Source of the DNA: Streptomyces ortus
GTDB taxonomy: Bacteria; Actinomycetota; Actinomycetes; Streptomycetales; Streptomycetaceae
Assembly: GCF_026341275.1 (NCBI RefSeq)
Contig: NZ_JAIFZO010000002.1
Location: forward strand, 4,866,118-4,930,117
Length of the DNA stretch: 64,000 bases
Reading direction: 5' to 3'
In this document: in pieces, positions 41,875 through 49,418 of the stretch
Position numbering within the stretch: position 1 is the first letter of the stretch
Layout of the letters: each line of letters starts with the position of its first letter
Notes under the pieces: generated by a model
Databases searched by the model: none
Seen by the model: the letters and a program-made list of their open reading frames with translations, nothing else
Told to the model about the DNA's origin: nothing
Translations under genes and position numbers: made by a program

Positions 41875-42546
41875 ATGGGTGCAGTGAAGAGCAAGCGGAT
41901 GCCCCGTGCCGTGCGCGAACAGCAGATGCTGGACGCGGCCGTACGGACCTTCGGGCAGCGGGGCTACCGGGCCGCCTCGATGGACGAGATCGCCGATCTG
42001 GCGGGCGTCTCCAAGCCGTTGGTCTACCTGTATCTGAACAGCAAGGAAGACCTCTTCACCGCGTGCATCCGGCGGGAGGCCGCCGCCCTGACCGCGGCGG
42101 TGCGCGCCGGAGTCCGTCCCGGCCTGCCCGCCGACCGCCAACTCTGGGAAGGCCTGCGGGCGTTCTTCACGCACACCGCGCAGAACCCGGACGGCTGGGC
42201 GGTGCTGCACCGTCAGGCGCGTACGCACGGGGAGCCCTTCGCCGCCGAGATCACCGCGATGCGCGAGGAGATCGTCGCGTTCGTCACCCAGCTGATCGTG
42301 GTCGCGGCGCGGGAGGCCCACCGGAACCCCTCGCTGGCCGAGCGCGAGGTCGCGGGCCTCGCGGAAGCCCTCGTCGGCGCCGCGGAATCCCTCGCCGCCT
42401 GGGCCAACGCCACCCCCGGAACCTCCGCCCGGCAGGCCGCCGCGACCCTGATGAACTTCGCGTGGGCGGGCCTCGGCAACCTGATGGAGGGGCAGCCGTG
42501 GGCGGAGGCCCCGGAGAGCGCCGGGACGCCCGGGCCGCGACCCTGA
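41875..42546 (+). CDS. TetR/AcrR-family transcriptional regulator
   Basis: 223 residues from ATG 41875; CATACT lies 9 bases upstream as a -10 candidate. N-terminal TetR HTH: MLDAAVRTFGQRGYRAAS and MDEIADLAGVSKPLVYLYLN, then SKEDLF. The helical ligand domain is unassigned. It lies beside the fatty-acid genes (MaoC hydratase, ketoacyl reductase, thiolase), so it may be their acyl-CoA-responsive repressor. The TTACT/AGTAA dyads at 45.08 kb are a plausible target. Inference from context only. Confidence 0.92.
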   Translation: MGAVKSKRMPRAVREQQMLDAAVRTFGQRGYRAASMDEIADLAGVSKPLVYLYLNSKEDLFTACIRREAAALTAAVRAGVRPGLPADRQLWEGLRAFFTHTAQNPDGWAVLHRQARTHGEPFAAEITAMREEIVAFVTQLIVVAAREAHRNPSLAEREVAGLAEALVGAAESLAAWANATPGTSARQAAATLMNFAWAGLGNLMEGQPWAEAPESAGTPGPRP

Positions 42547-42615
42547 CTGCATAGTCCTCAACGCATATTCACGAGACCCCTGACATCAAGGATCCTGTGC
42601 AGGGTGCCGCCCTCT

Positions 42616-43500
42616 TCAGGTGAGCGGCAGTACTTCCCCCGTCAGATGCAGCCGGCCGCCGTCGCCGGCCCCGCGCAGCTCGAAACGGCTGCTCCTCGCG
42701 CCGTACGACACCCTCCCCGGCAGCAGCACCGGCGCTTTGAACTCCGCCCGTATACGGGCCGCTTGCGGGGTACCGCGCTCGGCGAGGCAGCGCGCCACCG
42801 TCCACATGCCGTGTGCGACGGTCCGGGGGAAGCCGAACATCCGGGCGGTCAGGGGGTGCAGATGGATCGGATTGCGGTCTCCGGACGCGGCTCCGTACCG
42901 GCGCCCGACATCCTCCGCGAGCTGCCACCCGGCGAGTACGGGCAGCGGCTCGGGCTCCGCCGCGGCGGTCTGCCCGGGCGGCCGGCCCGCGACGGCGTGC
43001 CGTGCCAGATACGTACTGCGTGACTCCCAGACGAGTTCCCCGGCCGCCCGCACCTCGGTCACGACGACGGCCTCGGTGCCGCGCCGGTGGGGTATCAAGT
43101 CATCGACGCACACGGCGAGTTCGTACTCCCCGGTGGCCGTGAGCGCCTTGCGCTGAGTGATCCCGACAGACGTGTGCACCAGGCCGAGCAGCGGCAGCGG
43201 GAACGTCCGCGCGCTCATCAGCCGCATGGCCGCCGGGAAGCCGAGCACATGCGGATACGTCGGCGGCAACTCGTCCGCCCCGACCCCGAATCCGCAGGCC
43301 CGCTCGTACGCGGCGAGTCTGGCCAGATCGACCCGGACACCGGGGAGGACCAGCCGGATACGGACCGCGGTGACTCCGGCCCGGGGCCGCTTGAAGGGGA
43401 AGAGCACCGCTCCCCGGGCCAGCAGGGGCCACAGGGACGGCGACCGGCCGAGGGTACGCGTACGGATCCCACTGTTCACGACATCCACCAGGTCACCCAT
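42616..43500 (-). CDS. MaoC/hot-dog fold acyl dehydratase
   Basis: 294 residues from ATG 43500, eight bases after GGAGGAG. The C-terminal half is a MaoC-type hydratase with catalytic RYGAASGDRNPIHLHPLTAR (Asp and His) and FPRTVAHGMWTVARCLAE. The N-terminal half is a degenerate second hot-dog. It should hydrate enoyl-CoA or dehydrate 3-hydroxyacyl thioesters, as HtdX/FabZ-like enzymes do. It works with the reductase and thiolase encoded next door, probably as one fatty-acid or polyketide-type cycle. Same strand as the reductase gene, but repeats fill the 137-base gap. Confidence 0.9.
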   Translation of the reverse strand: MGDLVDVVNSGIRTRTLGRSPSLWPLLARGAVLFPFKRPRAGVTAVRIRLVLPGVRVDLARLAAYERACGFGVGADELPPTYPHVLGFPAAMRLMSARTFPLPLLGLVHTSVGITQRKALTATGEYELAVCVDDLIPHRRGTEAVVVTEVRAAGELVWESRSTYLARHAVAGRPPGQTAAAEPEPLPVLAGWQLAEDVGRRYGAASGDRNPIHLHPLTARMFGFPRTVAHGMWTVARCLAERGTPQAARIRAEFKAPVLLPGRVSYGARSSRFELRGAGDGGRLHLTGEVLPLT

Positions 43501-43541
43501 CTCCAACTCTCCTCCACAACAACCCCGCCCCCTTTGCCTTC

Positions 43542-43602
43542 AGGGGCGCGGGGAATGACGCAGTCTTTGGCTTCTGCCTTCCAGGGGCGCGGGGAACGGC
43601 GC
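43542..43602. repeat. Two inverted-orientation copies of the GTTCCCCGCGCCCCT element
   Basis: Copies at 43542-43561 and 43583-43602 (41 bases apart) in the gap between the MaoC and reductase genes. Both are in the orientation opposite to the 11.6 and 13.7 kb clusters, and the spacer contains CTTTGGCTTCTG. Confidence 0.85.
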
Positions 43603-43637
43603 ACCCCGGCCGCAACCGCCCGCCCCCAGGGGACCGC

Positions 43638-45002
43638 TCACGCACCCAGAAGACTCTGCCCGCACACCCGCACCACCTGCCCGTTGACCGCCCCCGACCC
43701 CGGACTCGCGAACCACGCCGTCGTCTCGGCGACATCCACCGGCAGCCCACCCTGCGCGAGCGAGTTCATCCGCCGCCCCGCCTCACGGATGAACAACGGC
43801 ACCGCCGCCGTCATCCGCGTCTCGATGAAGCCGGGCGCGACGGCGTTCACCGTCACCCCGTACTCCGACAGCGCCCGCGGCCCGAGGGACCGTACGAGCC
43901 CCACGATCCCCGCCTTGGAAGCGGCGTAGTTCGTCTGGCCCGCGTTGCCCGCGATCCCGGCGATGGACGCGGTCGCCACGACCCGCCCGCCCGGCCGCAG
44001 CGTGCCGCCGGACAGCAGCGCGTCGGTCGTGCGCAGCACGCTGGCGAGGTTGACGTCGAGCACCGAACTCCACCGCTCGGCAGGCATGTTGACCAGCCGC
44101 CGGTCCCGCGTGATCCCCGCGTTGTGGACGAGGACGTCCAGCCCCTCGGGCAGCGCGTCGGCGATCCGCGCCCCCGCGTCGTCCGCCGTGATGTCCAGCG
44201 CGAGGGCGACCCCGCCGAGCCGTGCGGCGACCGCGTCCAGGTCGGCCCCGGCGGCGGGCACGTCCAGGCACACCACCCGCGCCCCGTCCCGCGCGAGCGT
44301 CGCGGCGACGGCCTCGCCGATCCCGCGCGCGGCCCCGGTGATCAGGGCGGTCCGCCCGGCGAGCGGCCTGCCCCAGTCCGCGGGCGCCCCCACGACGCCG
44401 GAGCCCGCACCCGCATCCGTACCCCCACCGTCGCCGACCTCGATCACCTGCCCGCTGACGTACGCCGACCGGGGCGAGAGGAGGAAACGGAACGTCGACT
44501 CCGCCGCGCGCGCGTCCGTGAGCCGTACGAGATTCACGGTCCTGCCCCGCCCGATCTCCTTGCCGAGCGACCGTACGAACCCTTCGAGGCCCTGCTGCAC
44601 GGCGGCCCGGTGGTGGTCGGCGGGGTCCGGGGGCGACCCGAGCACCACGATCCGCCCGCTCCCGGCGACGGACCGGACGACGGGGTGGAGCGCCGCGTGC
44701 ACCTCGGCGAGCGAGTCGACGTCATGGACACCGGTGGCGTCGAGCACGACGGCGACCGGGTTCTCCGTGCCCAGGTCCAGGGCCGAGCCGGCCGGTACGA
44801 GGTCCAGGTCCAGCCCCGCGAGGGCCAGCACGGGGGCCAGGTCCAGGTCGGACTTGCCTGCCGTGAGGTGCAGCAACCGGCCCTGCAGGGTGGGCTGTTC
44901 GGCGCTCCACCGCCGTAGCCGCGCCGGTTGGGGCAGGCCGAGCCGCCGGGTCAGGAGGCGGCCGGGCGCGGTGCCGGTGAAACTCAGATAGCGGTCGGCC
45001 AT
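43638..45002 (-). CDS. fabG: Large 3-oxoacyl-(ACP/CoA) reductase, FabG4-like
   Basis: 454 residues, ATG 45002. Two parts: residues 1-200 are a cofactor-less Rossmann-like domain (VAVVLDATGVHDVDSLAEVH, RIVVLGSPPDPADHHRAAVQ) as in mycobacterial FabG4. Residues ~215-454 are a full SDR with TGAARGIG, HNAGITRDRRLVNM, catalytic Ser in VATASIAG and the YAASKAG pair. It should reduce 3-oxoacyl thioesters with NAD(P)H. It diverges from the thiolase gene across a 134-base region holding an operator-like double dyad. It is the middle enzyme of the apparent thiolase/reductase/hydratase set. Confidence 0.92.
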   Translation of the reverse strand: MADRYLSFTGTAPGRLLTRRLGLPQPARLRRWSAEQPTLQGRLLHLTAGKSDLDLAPVLALAGLDLDLVPAGSALDLGTENPVAVVLDATGVHDVDSLAEVHAALHPVVRSVAGSGRIVVLGSPPDPADHHRAAVQQGLEGFVRSLGKEIGRGRTVNLVRLTDARAAESTFRFLLSPRSAYVSGQVIEVGDGGGTDAGAGSGVVGAPADWGRPLAGRTALITGAARGIGEAVAATLARDGARVVCLDVPAAGADLDAVAARLGGVALALDITADDAGARIADALPEGLDVLVHNAGITRDRRLVNMPAERWSSVLDVNLASVLRTTDALLSGGTLRPGGRVVATASIAGIAGNAGQTNYAASKAGIVGLVRSLGPRALSEYGVTVNAVAPGFIETRMTAAVPLFIREAGRRMNSLAQGGLPVDVAETTAWFASPGSGAVNGQVVRVCGQSLLGA

Positions 45003-45077
45003 GGTCCAGCTCCCAGCTCGTCGGACGCGCTCGGCCGAAAGGGCACGGGCGCAGGCTCGCGCGGGCGCCCCTCCTGC

Positions 45078-45106
45078 TTACTCTGGAGTAAGGTTACCCG
45101 AGGTAA
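45078..45106. promoter_or_regulatory. Double dyad operator between the reductase and thiolase genes
   Basis: TTACT-CTGG-AGTAA (45078-45091) and TTACC-CGA-GGTAA (45094-45106) lie back to back, 31 bases before the thiolase start and about 75 before the reductase start. The arms are related in sequence. The location between divergent fatty-acid genes suits a TetR-type repressor controlling both; the regulator at 41.9 kb is the nearest candidate. Confidence 0.6.
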
Positions 45107-45136
45107 TGCTACGTCACCGTGAGGGAGCAGGTCGAG

Positions 45137-46570
45137 ATGAGCCCCGCCGAACCCAGCCGCGCACCCCGGCCGCCCCGCGCCGCCGAACCCCTCGCCCCCG
45201 CCGAGCCCGCCCCCACCGTCGGATCCGCTGCCGCCGCCGAGCCCGCCCCCGTCGCGGGATCCGCGCCCGCCGCCGGGCCCTTCCGGATGCCACAGCCGCG
45301 CCGCGTCGCGGTCGTCGGCGGTACGCGCATCCCCTTCGCCCGCTCCGACGGCCTGTACGCCACCGCCTCCAACCAGGAGATGCTGACCGCGGCCCTCGAC
45401 GGCCTCGTGGAGCGTTTCGGGCTCGAAGGGCCGGGCGCGGTGGGGGAGTTGGTCGCCGGAGCCGTTCTCAAGCACAGCCGCGACTTCAACCTCGCGCGCG
45501 AGACCGTGCTCGGCTCGCGGCTCGACGCCCGCACCCCCGCGTACGACATCCAGCAGGCCTGCGGCACCGGCCTCCAGGCCGTGATCGCGGCGGCCAACAA
45601 AATCACCCTCGGGCAGACCGAGTCCGCCGTCGCGGGCGGCGCGGACACGGCCAGCGACGCCCCGCTCGGCGTCAACGACCAGCTGCGGCGCATCCTCCTG
45701 GAGGTCCGGCGCGCGAAGTCGGCGGGCGCCCGGCTGAAGGCGCTCGCCCGCGTCCGCCCCGGCCACCTCGTCCCGGAGATCCCGCGTAACGCGGAGCCGC
45801 GTACCGGTTTGTCGATGGGGGAGCACGCGGCGGTCACCGCCCGGACCTGGGCCGTCACCCGCGAGGCGCAGGACGAACTGGCGGCGGCCAGCCACCAGCG
45901 GCTCGCCGCCGCCTACGAACGCGGCTTCTTCGACGACCTCGTCGTACCCTTCCGGGGACTGGCGCGCGACCAGAACCTCCGCCCCGGCTCGACGGTCGCC
46001 GAACTGGCGTCACTGAAGCCCGTGTTCGGCGTCGACGGCCCCGACCCCACCATGACGGCGGGCAATTCGACGCCCCTGACCGACGGCGCGGCCACCGTGC
46101 TCCTCGCGAGCGACGCGTGGGCGTCCGGGCGCGGCCTGACCCCCCTCGCATATCTGACGGCGTACGAGACGGCGGCCGTCGACTTCGTGGCGGGAGACGT
46201 GGTCGGAGGGGGAGCCGGCGGGGAGGACGGGCTGCTCATGGCGCCCGCCCACGCGGTGCCGCGCATGCTTGAGCGGGCCGGGCTCGGCCTCGGCGACTTC
46301 GACTTCGTCGAGGTGCACGAGGCGTTCGCGTCCCAGGTGCTCGCCACCCTGGCGGCCTGGGAGAAGCAGGGGCTCGGCCAGGTCGACCGGAACCGCCTCA
46401 ACGTGGCGGGCTCGTCACTGGCCACCGGCCACCCCTTCGCGGCCACCGGGGCGAGGATCGTGGCGACCCTGGCGAAGCTGCTCGCGGAGCGGGAGGGGCC
46501 CGGCCGCGGCCTGATCTCGATCTGCGCGGCGGGCGGCCAGGGCGTGACGGCGATCCTCGAACGCCCCTGA
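45137..46570 (+). CDS. Acetyl-CoA C-acyltransferase (thiolase)
   Basis: 477 residues from ATG 45137 behind GGAGCAGG; GTG 45119 is an alternative. Thiolase fold: acyl-carrying Cys in YDIQQACGTGLQAV, His in SLATGHPFAATGARI and the second Cys in ISICAAGGQGVTAIL. It condenses or cleaves acyl-CoAs (FadI/FadA type), and HPFAATG fits the FadI-like group. Unusual: the first ~55 residues are an Ala/Pro-rich tail (APTVGSAAAAEPAPVAGS) with internal repeats. It diverges from fabG under the shared dyads and is followed by the acyl-CoA ligase gene. Confidence 0.93.
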   Translation: MSPAEPSRAPRPPRAAEPLAPAEPAPTVGSAAAAEPAPVAGSAPAAGPFRMPQPRRVAVVGGTRIPFARSDGLYATASNQEMLTAALDGLVERFGLEGPGAVGELVAGAVLKHSRDFNLARETVLGSRLDARTPAYDIQQACGTGLQAVIAAANKITLGQTESAVAGGADTASDAPLGVNDQLRRILLEVRRAKSAGARLKALARVRPGHLVPEIPRNAEPRTGLSMGEHAAVTARTWAVTREAQDELAAASHQRLAAAYERGFFDDLVVPFRGLARDQNLRPGSTVAELASLKPVFGVDGPDPTMTAGNSTPLTDGAATVLLASDAWASGRGLTPLAYLTAYETAAVDFVAGDVVGGGAGGEDGLLMAPAHAVPRMLERAGLGLGDFDFVEVHEAFASQVLATLAAWEKQGLGQVDRNRLNVAGSSLATGHPFAATGARIVATLAKLLAEREGPGRGLISICAAGGQGVTAILERP

Positions 46571-46788
46571 CAGATGCGGGTCCGCCGCCGGGCGCGCCCG
46601 GCGCCGTACCCCGCCCCGGGGGCCCGGATGCGGCACCCATCCATGCCCACATCCTCGGCAGAAGATGAACAACCGTCCGAACGCGCACGAACCTCTCACT
46701 CTTGTGCACACAAGCCCCCCGGTTTCCCGGGTGAACCTGCCCCCTCACGGGTCCGTAATGGGAGAAGTACGAGAGTAAGGAGCCGTCC

Positions 46789-48705
46789 GTGTCCCGCGAT
46801 CCCTCTTCCCGATCCCACCCCGCCCTGCCGGAACCCGAGATCAGGCGGCTGGACGGGGTCGTACGAGAGGTCGCGGTCCCGCCGCTGATCCTCCCCGTGA
46901 CACACGGCTCGCTCGCGGACATCCCGTTCGACAACGCGGACCAGGTGCCGAACGCCCCGGTGCTCAGCCGCAAGGGCCCCGACGGCAGCTGGCAGGATGT
47001 CACGGCCGCCGAGTTCGCCGAGCAGGTGCTCGCGGTCGCCAAGGGGCTGATCGCCGAGGGCCTGATGCCGGGCGACCGGCTCGCGATCATGGCGCGTACG
47101 ACGTACGAGTGGACGCTGCTGGACTTCGCCGCGTGGGCCGCGGGCCTGGTGACCGTCCCCGTCTATCCGACCTCGTCCGTCTTCCAGACGCGCTGGATCC
47201 TCCAGGACTCGGGCGCGGTGGCGATCGCCGTCGAGCATGTGTCGCAGGCCGCCGCACTCGGCCCCGAACGCGACCGGCTGCCCGACGTCCAACACGTGTG
47301 GATCTTCGAGAAGGGGCACACGGACCGGCTCGCCGAGCTGGGCCGGGGCGTCCCCGACCAGGAGGTCGCCGTCCGCCGCGGGGTCCTCGGCCCCGACTCG
47401 CTCGCGACGGTCATGTACACCTCCGGCACCACCGGACGCCCCAAGGGCTGCGCGCTGACGCACGGCAACTTCTTCGCCGAGGTCGACAACGCCGTCGAAC
47501 TGCTCCACCCCGTCTTCAAGTCCACCTTCAAGGAGCCCGCCTCCACCCTCCTCTACCTCCCGCTCTCGCACGTCTTCGGCCGGATGGTCGCCGTCGCGTG
47601 CATGCGGGCCCGGGTACGCCTGGGCCACGCGCCGAGCATCCGTACGGAGGAGCTGCTGACCGACCTCGCAGGCTTCAGCCCGACCTTCCTGCTGGCCATC
47701 CCGTACGTGCTGGAGAAGGTCTACAACAGCGGGCGCGCGACCGCCGAGAGGATGGGCCGCGCCGCCTCCTTCGACCGTGCCGCCCGGGTGGCCCGCCGCT
47801 ACGGGGAGGCGCTGGAGGCCCAGCAGCACGGCACGGGCTCCGGACCGAGCGCGAAACTCAGGGCGGCCCGCGCCGTCTACGACCCCCTCGTCTACCGCCG
47901 TATCCGCGCGGCCCTCGGCGGCAAGGTCCGCCAGGTGGTCTGCGGCGGGTCCCCGCTCGGCCGCCGCCTCGCCTCCTTCTACGCGGGCGCCGGCATCCAG
48001 GTGTACGAGGGCTACGGCCTCACCGAGTCGACGGCCGCGGCGACCCTCACCTACCCGCACCGGCCGCGCCTGGGCACGGTGGGCTGGCCGCTGCCCGGCA
48101 CCCGGGTGCGGATAGCCCAGGACGGCGAGGTCCTGCTGAACGGGAACCAGGTGTTCCGCGGCTACTGGGACCCGCAGGCGGGCGGAGTGGTCCCGGCCGC
48201 CCAGGACGGCTGGTTCGCCACCGGCGACATCGGCGAGCTGGACGACGACGGCTACCTCACGATCACCGGCCGCAAGAGGGACATCCTGATCACCACCAGC
48301 GGCAAGAACGTCGCCCCGGCACCGCTGGAGGACTGGCTCCGCGCCCATCCCCTCATCAGCCAGTGCGTCGTCGTCGGCGACAACCGCCCGTACGTCACCG
48401 CGCTGGTCACCCTGGACGGCGAGGGCATGGCCCACTGGTGCCGGATGACCGGCAGGACGGAGGTCCCGACGGCCACGCTGGTCGGCGACCCCGACCTGCT
48501 CACCGTCCTCCAGCGGGCGATCGACGACGCGAACCGCCTGGTCTCCCGCGCGGAATCGATTCGCCGCTTCACCGTGCTGCCCCTCAACTTCACGGAGACG
48601 GCCGGCCATCTGACCCCGACGATGAAGCTGCGTCGGGCGGTGGTGACCCGGGAGTTCGCCGGAGAGATCGAGACGATGTACGACGGGGCACTCGGCAGCG
48701 AGTAG
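46789..48705 (+). CDS. Long-chain fatty-acid-CoA ligase (FadD15-like)
   Basis: 638 residues, GTG 46789 with AAGGAG upstream. Adenylate-forming enzyme: P-loop MYTSGTTGRPKGCALTHG, motif VYEGYGLTESTAAA, ATGDIGELDDDGYLTITGR and the catalytic Lys region TMKLRRAVV. It activates long-chain fatty acids as acyl-AMP and then acyl-CoA at the membrane face. It resembles the mycobacterial FadD15 group in length and motifs. It sits after the thiolase with a 218-base gap. It would feed the fatty-acid enzymes encoded nearby. Confidence 0.94.
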   Translation: MSRDPSSRSHPALPEPEIRRLDGVVREVAVPPLILPVTHGSLADIPFDNADQVPNAPVLSRKGPDGSWQDVTAAEFAEQVLAVAKGLIAEGLMPGDRLAIMARTTYEWTLLDFAAWAAGLVTVPVYPTSSVFQTRWILQDSGAVAIAVEHVSQAAALGPERDRLPDVQHVWIFEKGHTDRLAELGRGVPDQEVAVRRGVLGPDSLATVMYTSGTTGRPKGCALTHGNFFAEVDNAVELLHPVFKSTFKEPASTLLYLPLSHVFGRMVAVACMRARVRLGHAPSIRTEELLTDLAGFSPTFLLAIPYVLEKVYNSGRATAERMGRAASFDRAARVARRYGEALEAQQHGTGSGPSAKLRAARAVYDPLVYRRIRAALGGKVRQVVCGGSPLGRRLASFYAGAGIQVYEGYGLTESTAAATLTYPHRPRLGTVGWPLPGTRVRIAQDGEVLLNGNQVFRGYWDPQAGGVVPAAQDGWFATGDIGELDDDGYLTITGRKRDILITTSGKNVAPAPLEDWLRAHPLISQCVVVGDNRPYVTALVTLDGEGMAHWCRMTGRTEVPTATLVGDPDLLTVLQRAIDDANRLVSRAESIRRFTVLPLNFTETAGHLTPTMKLRRAVVTREFAGEIETMYDGALGSE

Positions 48706-48745
48706 CCGAGACGGAAAGCGCGGGCAAAGGGACGCGAGAAAAGGC

Positions 48746-48778
48746 AGGAGCCCCTGCACCTGACGGTGTGGGGCTCCT
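48746..48778. terminator. Bidirectional terminator between the acyl-CoA ligase and cold-shock genes
   Basis: Outer arms AGGAGCCCC (48746-48754) and GGGGCTCCT (48770-48778), inner pair CACC/GGTG around TGAC. It lies between convergent stop codons at 48705 and 48844. Confidence 0.8.
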
Positions 48779-48843
48779 TGGGTCTTGCTTCTAGGTTCCG
48801 GATCAGAGTGCCGGGCTCGGGGAGTCCGGACTCAGCCGAAGGA

Positions 48844-49047
48844 TCAGACGGGGGTGACGTTCTCCGCCTGCGGGCCCTTCGGACCCTGGGTCACGTCGAA
48901 GGTAACCGCCTGGTTCTCTTCGAGGGAGCGGAATCCGCTCGCGTTGATCGCGGAGTAGTGGACGAAGACGTCCGGGCCGCCGCCTTCCTGGGCAATGAAA
49001 CCAAAGCCCTTTTCGGCGTTGAACCACTTCACGGTTCCGGTAGCCAT
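48844..49047 (-). CDS. Cold-shock domain protein (CspA family)
   Basis: 67 residues from ATG 49047 behind AAGGAGGGC. A single cold-shock domain with both nucleic-acid motifs: KWFNAEKGFGFIAQ (RNP1) and DVFVHYSAI (RNP2), ending GPQAENVTPV. It binds single-stranded RNA/DNA as a chaperone. A GG-rich loop (EGGGP) is typical of Streptomyces members. The region upstream carries three 14-bp repeats of TGTAAACAA type (see separate feature), suggesting control of its own leader. Confidence 0.96.
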   Translation of the reverse strand: MATGTVKWFNAEKGFGFIAQEGGGPDVFVHYSAINASGFRSLEENQAVTFDVTQGPKGPQAENVTPV

Positions 49048-49095
49048 AAGCCCTCCTTGGGCCCAAAGGGTTGCCCTGCTCCAGAACCTGCAAGG

Positions 49096-49137
49096 TGTAA
49101 ACAAAAGCTTGTGAACAAAACCTTGTAAACAACTGCA
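49096..49137. promoter_or_regulatory. Three 14-bp repeats in the cold-shock gene leader
   Basis: TGTAAACAA (49096), TGTGAACAA (49110) and TGTAAACAA (49124) are spaced exactly 14 bases apart. They read on the coding strand of the csp gene as TTGTTTACA, TTGTTCACA, TTGTTTACA, 49-83 bases upstream of its start. They are AT-rich in a GC-rich genome, which makes chance unlikely. Candidates are a repressor or activator array, or an RNA leader signal for autoregulation. The rest of the 371-base gap (49048-49418) holds the mqnA promoter region. Confidence 0.65.
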
Positions 49138-49321
49138 TTCGTCTGAAAACGACGAGAGCCCGCGGTCACATGCTCCGCAGGCTCTGTACTGCAAGGGAAA
49201 CCAAACTGCAACTTGCGGACGACCTTACCCAGGAGGGCAGCCGAAAGCAATAGAGGGCAAGATCACGTCACCCGGAAGTTTGGCGGTCTTCCCGGAGGGG
49301 CTGACGTAGCGGTATCACTCG

Positions 49322-49340
49322 GTGTCACAGGGGTTGACAC
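49322..49340. promoter_or_regulatory. GTGTCA-TGACAC dyad and TTGACA upstream of mqnA
   Basis: GTGTCA (49322-49327) and TGACAC (49335-49340) are perfectly inverted around CAGGGGT; TTGACA lies inside the right arm. It is 79 bases before the mqnA start, too far to be the -35 of the leaderless-type -10. It may therefore be an operator or a second promoter. Confidence 0.45.
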
Positions 49341-49406
49341 GGAAGGCGGAAGCGGTTTCGGACCCCGCTCGGACACCCTGGATCCTGCACCGTACCGCAT
49401 GGGGGT

Positions 49407-49412
49407 TAGCCT
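49407..49412 (+). promoter_or_regulatory. Candidate -10 of mqnA (leaderless)
   Basis: TAGCCT, then CGCGAT, then the GTG start at 49419. No Shine-Dalgarno sequence is visible. Confidence 0.45.
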
Positions 49413-49418
49413 CGCGAT

